A program made the position numbers and the translations under genes. Below, one piece after another: positions 22,907 to 32,711 of a stretch of DNA of 39,564 nt (the first letter of the stretch is position 1; each line of letters begins with the position of its first letter). The notes below the pieces were generated by a model, which ran no database searches, had not been told where the DNA came from, and saw nothing but the letters and a program-made list of their open reading frames with translations. Source of the DNA: Mucidula mucida (lineage: Eukaryota > Basidiomycota > Agaricomycetes > Agaricales > Physalacriaceae); the NCBI GenBank assembly GCA_015501055.1, contig JADNYV010000315.1, positions 1-39,564 of the forward strand. The letters run 5' to 3'.

Positions 22907-23800
22907 TCAGAATCCGTTAGAATAGTACGTGTTCTGATTCCCAAAGTCCCAGGGCGCGTCAAAGAAGTTGAAATCGCCTTGAATGTCCCAGGTCATACTA
23001 TCGTCAGATGCATACGTAGACCAGAGGTTTGTGTCCGAACTCATCGACGGTGGCATATCTTCAGATGTAACTCGGTCGAAGCCCTCTGCGAACGACGGAA
23101 GTTTAAAATCCTCAGGCTGGAACTGGCTGCGGTCAGCGTCCGCTTGACTCTCGTCTGCCTGTAACCTAGTCGGGCTTTCGTCCTGGGTAAAATATGCTCT
23201 TCGCTGCCCAATTGAACTGGATTCTCCATTGTCTCCCAGCTACGACGCACTGTCAATGTCCTGATTCTTCTGTGAAACCTCTTTGCGACGTACCGAAGAC
23301 ATCCTTCTATTCTGCGCTCTGGAAATGCGCTCCCTGTGTATCGGCTGAAAGCGGTAATCTGGGTACTGCCTCGCGTGCTCGTCCTTGACCTCCACTGCTC
23401 GTGCAGTCCAGTAATCTTTCTCGTCCTGGGGAAGGCCGCGCCAAACCTTGCCTGCTGTTTGTGACATAACGATCGATTTGTCTTTGTTGCCTTTGTGCTT
23501 GGCGGCGTAGTCCTTTCGGAAGAGCATGAATGAGTTGGCTGGACGTGGAATGTGGCGTTTGGGAGGGGCACTGCTTCCCAGCGGAGAATGTCTTCTCACG
23601 TCCTGGAGCATAGATTTCGGGGAAATCGTAGCGCTCATATCGACGGACACGTCCTCGCTAAATGGCGTGGACGAGATATGAGCCTTCGAGGTACACGGAG
23701 GTGGCGGAGTCGTCGCCTTACAGCCATTGTCGTCAGGCCCATCAGGTGACCGGACGCCACATCGAACGTTACGTCGCTTAGTCTGCTGACTCTTGGGCAT
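22907..23800 (-). CDS. HMG-box transcription factor 1
   Basis: Two exons, 23294-23800 and 22907-23239, joined across a 54-nt intron (23240-23293, GTACGT...TTGAC...TAG) give 279 residues. Without splicing the frame meets a TAG 14 codons on. The HMG box spans about residues 82-150: PPKRHIPRPANSFMLFRKDY, then KDKSIVMSQTAGKVWRGLPQ, DEKDYWTARA and KDEHARQYPDYRF. The R-P-x-N-x-F-x-L-F-R start and the YPDY-F end are those of the MATA/SOX-like HMG group found in fungal mating and developmental regulators. The C-terminal half is acidic and rich in Asp, Ser and Phe, as in activation domains. The gene is divergent from a second HMG-box gene. No mating-type partner genes (homeodomain or pheromone receptor) are visible, so a mating-type role is not implied. 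Confidence 0.87.
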
Positions 23801-24396
23801 GTTATAGATCGATGAAGTGGGATACGAAGAACAAAGACATTCTCTTGTCTTTTATTGTGGGCACGTTGAGGGCTCTGATGGCATCAACGACAGCCGTACC
23901 AACTCCGGATATGCTGTCGAGGTGGAGCTGTGTTGAGCACAGGTATTTCACAGCCTTTAGTCCATAGATTTTGCGCTCTCATTCTTCTATCAGACATGTC
24001 ATTATTCTAATCTCTCACGGGGCGAATTGTCCTGTTTCCATGACGACTTCATTCGGTGTCCCCACAGTATTGTACTGAAAGCATGCAATGAAGAACGGAG
24101 GCATACCCACCGCCAAATATTGTTGTTAGGTATCAATCGGCTGTGTTGAATCCACCGATCCAGACGAGTGATAATGCTGTCTCTGCTTGTTCTCGATCAT
24201 AGCAGGGATTAGCAAGGGCAAAGCAAACAACAAAGCTTTTGTCGTCTATGATGGATCCCAGCATAGGCCGGGACGATCTCTGATCTTATCATCAGAGCAA
24301 CGAGCACGTCCAAGATAAAAGACGCAATTTGCTGAAGCTGCTCTCCCAGATTCACAAAGCGCACAATCCTTTCCCGAAGACCGTCTTTCACTACAT
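23801..24396. other. Intergenic between divergent HMG-box genes
   Basis: Upstream DNA for the minus-strand HMG gene; no other gene seen. Its TATA and initiator elements could not be placed with confidence. Confidence 0.4.
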
Positions 24397-25047
24397 GATG
24401 GATCCCTCCTTTACACCATGGACATTGCTGTCACCCGAGTCGCAGACGTCCCCTTACAGCCTTCAGATCATGTATCTCCAATTCCTACGGGATTTCCCCA
24501 TCGGACTCAATATGAGATATGCGCCTCAGTCTGGCGCGTTACAGTCATATCAAGCCATTGCCCCGCTCCACATTGTTCCAAGGACAATGCCATCCGCCTC
24601 ACCGACGACTGCCTAGATCACAGAATCTCAGTCTCCGTGGGACTACACCCTCGGACTTGATATGGTCTACGCACCTCAGTCGGGCACGATCCAATCAAGC
24701 GATTTCATGATGCCTGCCGCCCAGACCACAGCCTATAGTCTACACAGCCAATTATATCCCAATCTCAATGGGACTACATTGCCGGACTTGGTGAAGAATA
24801 CACACCTCAGCCTAATGTGGTTCAACCACATGAAATCAGCGTGCCATCTCTACCGCTACCTACCTCTCAGACAACTGTCTACAGTCCACAGACCATGATG
24901 GACTATCCATTCTCTGGGTTCAATATAGCATACGTGCCTCAGCTGGACGCAATTCAACCAAGCCAGTCCCTCGCGTCGCCCTTACCCAACATTACACGGA
25001 CGACACCGTCACCAGTCTCGTAGATAACTGCCTACGGTCCACAGATC
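24397..25047 (+). pseudogene. Decayed N-terminal repeats of HMG-box gene 2
   Basis: An ATG at 24397 or 24400 opens a frame (MDPSFTPWTLLSPESQTSPY) in which a unit of about 40 residues recurs: Y-S-x-Q-x-M, 10 residues, Y-[AV]-PQ-x(5)-Q, 12 residues, P-T-T-P-S-P. At least four units can be seen, the last being the start of the intact gene at 25048. Two units end in TAG where the last intact unit has CAG (near 24615 and at 25021-25023) and one has a frame change near 24785. The simplest reading is that the factor once had a longer repeated N-terminus that is now untranslated, unless introns remove the stops. Confidence 0.5.
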
Positions 25048-26037
25048 ATGGAATATCCCTTTCCCAGACTTGATATAGGTTATGCGCCTCAACTGGACGC
25101 AAGCCAGCCCATCGCCTTGCCCTTACCCAACGTTATGCCGACGACACCGTCACCAGCCTCGCAGATAACTACGGGCAGTCCACAGAGCACGGGCTCCTCC
25201 TTTTCCAGTGATTATACTGGCTGGATACCCGCATCAGAATACGTACCTCAACCTACGCCTGAAGAAGAAGAAGAAGAAGGGAGTCTGGAGCTTGAGGAGC
25301 TACCAGACCCCAAAGTCTCTCGAGTCCCACGCCCAATGAACGCGTTTTTACTCTTCCGGCAGCACTATCAAGGTCTGTACAAGAACAAGAAGTTGAGGTC
25401 TGCTGTGATATCGAAACGTGCAGCTGAAAAATGGAAGAAATTATCCAAGGTGGCGCGGGATGTCTGGTTTGAGCGCGCCCATGCTCTAGCCGAAGAGCAT
25501 AAACGCCAGTATCCGGACTATCAATTCAAGCCTGATAGGACGAAAGCGCGCAAGGGTAAGAAGATCAAGTGGGTCTCCGAAGCAAATGTCTCGCCGACGA
25601 TCAATGTCGATACTCAGAGAGAGGGCGTGATGATGGACGCGGTCTGTAGCTCACATTTAGCAATAGGAGCTTCAAAACTGATGATCACGTCACAGAACAG
25701 GGAACACGCAGGATCCTGGAACGAAAATCCATCTCAACTTGTAGACCTAAACATGTATGGCTCTACGCTCCAAGGAGAGACATCTGGAAATGTAAGTCAA
25801 CATGATCCTCGAGCTGGCAGATCAAGTGACTGACGATGAAAGCATGCCATGTCTGCCTCGGCGTATATGGCTCAGGACAATTCTCCAAACACGGAGATAA
25901 ACCAACCCGTCTCGCATACTGAAATGTGGGGAGACCAGAATCACGAACCTCAAAGTTCTGAGCACGAAAGCATGCACGACCTAGCATGGATTGCGCTACA
26001 AGACAATGTGCCACCGCTTCATTATACAGTCCCGTAG
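25048..26037 (+). CDS. HMG-box transcription factor 2
   Basis: Exons 25048-25791 and 25843-26037 join over a 51-nt intron (GTAAGT...CTGAC...AAAG) to give 312 residues. The HMG box is at about residues 88-160: PRPMNAFLLFRQHYQGLY, SAVISKRAAEKWKKLSKVAR and EEHKRQYPDYQFKP. Before it lies an acidic run of seven Glu and a Pro/Gln/Ser-rich segment. The box is alignable with factor 1 (PRP-N-F-LFR, SK/SQ-A-W, EH-RQYPDY-F), so the two divergent genes are probably old duplicates. The start used here is the first ATG after the last stop (25023); an upstream start would need the stops to be spliced out. Confidence 0.85.
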
Positions 26038-26299
26038 TCAATATTTCACTGTAGCAGACAGAGACTTTGTACTACCTTTTTTTGTATCAACTGAATGAAC
26101 CCGCCCCTTTCCGTACTGGAAAACACGATGGTGATAGGCTATTAAAACGTTAAATACTTTCTCCGTACACGGCACCCAGGGACAAATAAAGAAGACCTTG
26201 AGAGCACGTCTCGCACAAAGGAAGCTGCAATCGGATGGACGAAGTGGCGCTTCAATCAAATTTTCATACGTAGATTTCCAAGACGCATTGACTGAGCAA

Positions 26300-27256
26300 G
26301 TGAAACAGAGATAACGACGAGCACGATGATAGACTGCTTGGGTAGGTATGCGGAGGGTGCGAGTGGGTACTGCTAGAGCGTTAGCTGTTGCAAAATTGCG
26401 GACGACAAAAAGCACGTACAGTACATATGGGTGCAGCGGCTCGAGACCGTCGATTTCACTTATCCCAATATTAGAATATGCGGAAAACCAGACAGCAGGC
26501 GACGTGCAGCTTTGGAAAGGCAGCAGCGTGAATATATGCGGAGGACCGTGGTCAGACGACAACAAGGCCCCGGAATGCCCAAAGATCTGTACGCTGTAGG
26601 CGTCCCTCGAGTTTCGTCTACTCTGTGCTAAACGTGCAATAGAAGAGCGGGAAGTAGTAGAAAAACCGGAGGGAAGCCGGTAGGTGCCCGACGAGGCTAG
26701 GAGGGAGGAATCAAACATGCCTTCGCTAAGCATTGCGGCACCCACAACATTGCGCCTGCGAGGAAGCGATAACAGATGTGATACGATCGCTCCTCGTGAG
26801 CAAGGCGGTGACGAGACTTAATGAGCTCAATGCTAGCACCTGGGCAGCGACTATCCGTCATCGGTAGCAATGCCTCCTTGTTCGAATGACTGGCGAGCCG
26901 GTCACTACCGGTTGTATGCTTGACCCGAGCCGATGCAACGACGTCAGCGAAGGCCCAAATCTCGACGGCGGCGGCAACATACATACCGCGCCGAATTGAC
27001 ATTTCTCCATCCAAAGGCTGATTCCGCTTAGCACACCCACCAGTCCTCATCTTCGCAGGTTGCTGAGCGTCCTGTAGGGGATGACAACAATGAGGCTGGA
27101 GGCACCGACTTGCGAATAGGGCAGGTCACCGCAGAAACGGGCGTGGAGGACACTAAGGATGGCGTCGTCGGATGGGTAGATGGTGCCGGCGCCAGAGGCC
27201 GACACGAGATCAACGAGGTCGCCACTAGCGATGACCTGAGTTGTGTAGGAGGCCAT
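26300..27256 (-). pseudogene. Chitin synthase (myosin-motor class) remnant, longest copy
   Basis: An ATG at 27256 opens SGDLVDLVSASGAGTIYPSD, DAILSVLHARF and DLPYSQVGASSLIVVIPYR, ending in a stop at 27047. Further on, in the same order as a full-length gene, come SDRLASHSNKEA (about 26890), HRLAHEERSYHICYRFLAGA (about 26770), LLASSGTYRLPSG (about 26690) and LYVLFVVRNFATAN (about 26410). These match the motor domain that precedes the glycosyltransferase part in class V/VI chitin synthases, enzymes that build cell-wall chitin at the hyphal tip. Most of the motor and the entire catalytic domain are missing, and the pieces lie in different frames. Its 5' flank (27257-27640) is duplicated at 5807-6150. 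Confidence 0.75.
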
Positions 27257-28502
27257 GGCCCGATGTGTAGCACACTCTCATTGCTGTCGTTTGCGGTGAC
27301 GAGCCTCAGCGTAGGCGCAGAAGGATAGTCGGCTACACAGCCACTGGCCGGCATTTCTGGCCAACAACTGACGTAGTCCTGTTCGCGCTACCATGAGATG
27401 CTACTCTCATCCTTGATTTACTCAGGATGTTCTCTATACCACGCTGCCAAGAGTCCTAACAAAGCGTCCCGCCTAATCTTAGCTTATCTTCCCCACCCTG
27501 GCACGCAGCTTCTCTTCGACTCAAAGAGCGCTTGTCGACAGCAGAACATCTAGATCTAGAACTCTTTGGGGCTGTATCAAAATGTCCTAAACTTTCAAGC
27601 TTCAAGCCTCTGCCCGGGATCTCATTCTGATGTAACTTTGGTCCCTCCTCTTCTATCATTTCTGTATCGTCCGTTCTTCGTCGCCCGTGGTCTTGTTTGG
27701 CCAGCGTGTCTGGAATAGTGTACGTCTACTCATAAAGGCGCTGCTGTCTGTGTTCCCGTTTGTCTCCTTGCCTAGTCGACAGTCGTCTGTCGAGTCGGTG
27801 CAAATGATTTTCAATCTCCAGGAATATACTGATTCATCATCACATGTCGAGGCAGCTTTACGTAACGCTACAACAAACCCAAATTAGGAAGACGACCTGA
27901 CTTTGTCCACGCCACTTGTAGATTTCGTCCGGCGTATACCTCACCGTTGCAGCCACCCCTCCTGTCCTTTTTGACCTCCTTGTTCAACAACTTATCTTCT
28001 TCCAGAATGTCCATTTAGAAGAAAAGACACCTAAGACGTCTATAGCCTTACTATCGCGGGCGACAGACATTGCAAGGAGACACAGGATGACAGGCCACGT
28101 AAAGGTGATTTATAAGCTCTATTAGGACTGTTGTGAGTGTACAGCGTAAGTAGGAATTACTTGGTGCAAAAGAAGCTGATTTGCGCTTGAGAGTGGAGAC
28201 ATTTCTTCTCCACTTCATCAACCATCAGACTGCACAACCTGATGCCGCATGCTCATCATGAGGAGTGAGTCGAAAGAAGGCAGACCCAGGCAGTTTTATT
28301 GCGTAGAACAAGGGAAATTGCACTGTATACTAAATGTGACTATTGTGACAAAACAATTGACCAAAAATTGAAGGCGCGCGTGTATTATGAACCTCACGAT
28401 AGACACCCATCATTTCCCCTCACACTATAGAAGCCAGGACTCTCGAACATGGGCCTCCATCTTCTCTATCTTACTCAACATCCACCTTTCTTACTCCTCA
28501 CA
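27257..28502. other. Chitin synthase 5' flank and kinase promoter
   Basis: Up to about 27640 the DNA matches 5807-6150, the upstream region of the other chitin synthase copy. The rest, up to the kinase start codon at 28503, has no gene. An ATG at 28449 in frame with the kinase would add 18 residues. Confidence 0.45.
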
Positions 28503-31131
28503 ATGTCTCCACCAACGTCCCTTGAAATGGACTATCTTGACGACAGTCCTGAGAGCCCCCCGCCGTCCGAGCAGCAGCAGTCGCAGCCTCAGACACCTGT
28601 CCCCAATATCTCATCGAACCCTCTTCCCACATTCCGCACTACACCTCATGCTCATGGCTCTGCTGCGCACGCTGCCTTTGATGATGACAAGGAGCTTAGC
28701 AGTAACAGCATCCACGAGAGGAAAGACTACGACGAATATATCAAGCACGATCTCCAGAACAACCGCGTTTTCATGCATGCAGAGAAGTTTATGGAACTGG
28801 TGTTTCGAACGCCTGCAAATTGGAAGGCAGATCCGGTGTGCAAAGGCATCTTGGCGGCTATCACTGCCAATGATGACTTCAAGGCCGCCTTGGAAAGCTT
28901 TCGCAAGATCCTCAACGGTCCTGGTACCGAGCACCGCCTCTATCCACCCATTGTGGCCCTCTACGCCATTGTCTTGAAACTCCTCGATGCACATGATCCT
29001 CTACCAGACGGCGATGATCGAAAGACGTTGAAATTAGCCTTTTCCGTGAACGATCCCGTGGAACTCGTCGATGCGGTCACCAAGGGCTTATCCCCTGATA
29101 TCAGATCATTGTTCGACTCCTTTACAATCCACGAGAAGGAGCTGAGTTTTTCCATGTTGACCACGTTGTCGAGGTGGAGGATACCGACAGTGCGTTATGC
29201 CGCGGCGCCAACGATCTTCGGGTTCTACACAATGGTAACGTTCAGCTCCTCAACGCTTGCAAATGTTCATTCTAACGAGTCGTCTATTACAGGGGCGGAC
29301 CCACTTCAAAAGTCGCGAGGCCGCGAGACTAAACAGTCAAGCGCGCCTAATTCAGGTCAGCCGAGTCCTGCTGCGTCCGTCGGTACAAAGGCGTCTAGGA
29401 AGCGCACTCGCACAGATGACGATGCAGAGGGGAGCAATCCTTCCCAAAAGATCAACCGATCCAAAGAAGCCTTTAGTGCTAGTCGCAAGGCGCAAAGTAC
29501 CGAGGCTCCGACTCCGAAAACGCAAGTAAATCCTCAGACCCAATGCGCTCAATACGCCCTGGAACATCTCTCCAATGCCATTCTTCGCTCCCACAGCATT
29601 CTCACCTTGTTCGACAAAGACCGATTCCAGTTCGAGTACTTTGATCGGAGTGTAATCGCTGTTTCCTCCGCCGTCGAGCTTTTGACAGAGGAAGGACAGT
29701 GGCTCTTCGTCTTGATGGTCTACGGTCTCCGTCGCCTCAGTCCTGAGGACCTCGGACTCCGTGAAGTTGTCCAAGATTCACTGAAGTTTTGCACCAATTA
29801 TAAATTTGCGTCGAAACATGTCAAGGGCAAGACTATCCCCAGCCAAACTGGCCCCGGCAAGACTGGCCCCAGGGATTGGCGCAAAATGTTCTACAACCGG
29901 CAGATCACAATCCAGGGCGACGTGTACACCCTGAAGGAGATCGTTTTTCGCCAGCCAGGTCTTATCGGTCGCACCACATGCGTCATCGCTGCCACCAAAA
30001 ACGGGTCCGACAATGAACGGTTCGTGGTGAAAATCAGCTATCCTACGACGACACGGGTCCCAGAGATGGAACTTATCCGACGCGCGAGAATGTATGCCGA
30101 ATCGGACGAGAAGCATGCGTGGGTTTTGAATCACCTACCAAACATGACCGCTTCCATGGACATCGAGATTGGCAAGAACTCTGTGCAGGCCCGCATGCGC
30201 GACTTCCTAAAGAGTGCAGAGTACGCGAATGAAAAGACGTACTTTTACGAGGACCGGTGTCTCCGCATCTGCGTCTCCGAAGAGCTGCATGCGATCACCA
30301 GTTTAACCAGCTCACGCAAGATTGGTCAAGTATTCTTGGACATACTCCAAAGTGCGCTCTACAGCTTTCTTGTTCGTCTCCCGTACTTACGATTCTATAG
30401 CTCATCAATGGCTGTACACGGTTCCAAAAATCCTCCATCGCGACCTGAGCATGTCGAATATCATGGTTCGCGAGGATGGGCCGGGGAACGTGTACGGCGT
30501 TCCCAATGACCTTGATCTCGCCTCACAGCTCTCTGAAGTCGATGCTGAAAGCGAAAGCACGTTGATGCGGCGCACCGGAACGCCTCCCTTCATGGCGTTT
30601 GACCTCCAAGATCCCCATAATTTGCATGTCCTCCACCTCTACCGGCATGATCTGGAATCCCTTTTTTACGTCCTTCTCATGCTCGTCTGTCGCCACAAAT
30701 CGATCATAAGAAAGGTTCGGTCCAGCAGCTACGACCGGACCCACCTGTTGAGGATTGGTTCGACTGGAGCATGTCGTGGTCGCAGCTTCGAGCGACCAAG
30801 GTCAAATTCTTCCATAGCACCGACATTGAGGTCATCAAATCGCAAATTTCGCCCAGCTTTCGAGTTTTCGAAGAGATCCCTCTGGAAGGTTCTTGGCGGA
30901 GGTTTTGCAAAAAGGCATCAGGCGAAGACTCAACTCTCGTCCTTCTCCATCAGCGAAAGGTTAAACGCAGCTATCAAGGCTGGTCATATCAAGCCACCGC
31001 CCCTTGTAGCGAAACAAAGAGTTGATGACGAGACCCTTGACGGGGAAGTCACGTATTGGACCTTTATGCAGTACATGAACGAACTTGGTAACAAAGATCT
31101 GAAGATTCGGTGCGATAGTCTCGGCTTGTAG
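28503..31131 (+). CDS. FunK1-type fungal protein kinase
   Basis: Four exons join in frame: 28503-29045, 29105-29234, 29293-30351 and 30401-31131 (820 residues). Introns are 59, 58 and 49 nt. Splicing the first turns an unrelated frame into IIVRLLYNPREGAEFF and HVVEVEDTDSALC, as in the family. Kinase features: VVKISYP (about residue 470), the catalytic loop ILHRDLSMSNIM (about 590), NDLDLAS in place of DFG, and RHDLESLFYVLL, the FunK1 signature. The tail VDDETLDGEVTYWTFMQYM is also typical. Between about 30695 and 30865 the open frame gives unfamiliar residues while another frame gives PPVEDWFDWSMSWSQLRATK and SQISPSF, which look like the ancestral sequence. Two opposite indels thus seem to have scrambled about 56 residues of the C-lobe without stopping translation. 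FunK1 kinases are greatly expanded in agaricomycetes; substrates are not known. Confidence 0.87.
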
Positions 31132-32711
31132 CTTATTAAAGTGTTTAGGGAAATGAATGATATACTTACTTTGATTAGGACCACAACCTATACCGAAAGT
31201 ACTCGACTCGGAACAACAGATGAGTGTAACAAACTTTGATGCATGCATTGCTATGAGCTGGATATATACACGCGCTTACGAGTCACAGCGTTTGGAATGA
31301 AAACCAGTTTGAACTAAAATCACAAATGAGAACCATCCAGGTGCCAGTCACCACGTCGTCTTGCTTTCGCATTCAACCCGTGTCGAATTGTCCCGCGGGC
31401 GATGTCATACCTCCGTCACTGTAATCTGTCCCCGCGTTAGAGAGTGCGGCAACTCCCAGCAGCAGACGACATACAGCTCATTAGATAGTGTGAGGCATTG
31501 GCGGCATGCGTATATGCGGGTGACAAGCGGGACGCGAGTGCAGCGGAAGGTGATATACGCATGCAATATGTGATGATGGCAGGGTTTATCGACTGACTTC
31601 CGGAAAAGATTATTTGGTTGGCATCGAGGTCGACAGGCTTATGATCGTGGATGTCGGAGACGCCTCTGCATTTACACTGTAGGTTCGCCTGATCCGACGG
31701 AGACTGGATGTTCAAGTCAGGACCGAAGACATAAACACATTTGCCGACATTGGGTTAAGTTCCTCGCACGCGAATATACGTACCCGTTCCAAGGAAACAG
31801 CCTCTCCGGCATCCACGACCACGAACCTTTTTCAAGCTGTACGTCGTCTGCTGTTGGGGTTTCTGCGCTCTCTGATGTCGGGATAGTTTCCAAGCACGGG
31901 TTTCGGCAATTCCTATAGGACACGGCGGCACCGTCTGCAGAGCAGTTCCACGCGTGGGTCAACATCAAACGGCTGGGCTGCAGGCGTCTCGCGTCGCCAT
32001 GCATTTTAATGGTGCATGGTCCTTTTTGTCCGCTATTACAGCCATAGCTAAAACAACCAGCACCTCTGTCACCCTAAGAGCCGTTCATTGTACAAATACC
32101 TGAACGCAGTCCGTGTCCGTTTTATGCTTGTCGCCTCTCAGGACTGATTTACTCTTCGAAGTGCTAGCCGTCCCCTGAAGTATAAGGCTACTGGATCTTC
32201 CTCTCTTGTAATTGTACAGTGCTACGCGTTGAAGATCGCGCCCTATAATGCTACCACCATGATGCTCTAGGAGCTTGCTTGTGCGCAAAATGCTCTGAAT
32301 AACAACGGTGACCTTGTAGTCAGTCTCCCATGTCGTCATTCTCCTTTCAATTCGAAAGGAATATTGTGGACCAATATTATGCAATCGATTCACGGATCAT
32401 CGTTCAACTACGAGCTGTAACTATTTACGCTGCTTGTGATGCGCTTCCGTGCCCAGAGACTGCGCTGAGTAATACCTCTATGTTTCAGAGTAAACTAATA
32501 TCGACAATGAATGTCACACATTTCATGTCGGGGCCGCCGGAGTCGGAGAGTCGACTCTTTCTTGATCTGCACATCCAATGGTGCGCTACTTTCTACGCGA
32601 CAGCTCGCCTAGCTTTCAAAATCAATCTAGTAGGCTCAGTCGAAGTTTATTGTAGCCTTGATAAGCATCATCACGTTCTCCATTTTGCCACTCGAAAACA
32701 GTTGAATGTCT
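31132..32711. other. Intergenic, with protein-like minus frames
   Basis: Minus frames at 31437-31715 (ANLQCKCRGVSDIHDHKPVD) and 31717-32004 (ADDVQLEKGSWSWMPERLF) read like coding sequence and might be exons of a small Cys-containing protein, but a clean splice model could not be made. The rest (32010-32711) shows nothing. Confidence 0.35.

Noticed and set aside
23240..23293. Premature TAG in HMG-box gene 1
   Set aside because: A GTACGT donor, a TTGAC branch site and a TAG acceptor remove the stop in a 54-nt intron, and the downstream frame is continuous to 22907.
22907..26037. Mating-type (MAT) locus
   Set aside because: HMG-box genes are present, but agaricomycete mating loci are defined by homeodomain pairs or pheromone/receptor genes, and none is visible.
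28611..28994. Minus-strand frames inside the kinase gene
   Set aside because: They are antisense to well-supported coding exons and have no domain of their own.
29046..29292. Frameshift in the N-terminal third of the FunK1 gene
   Set aside because: Introns at 29046-29104 and 29235-29292 restore one frame with family-like residues, so no lesion is needed there.
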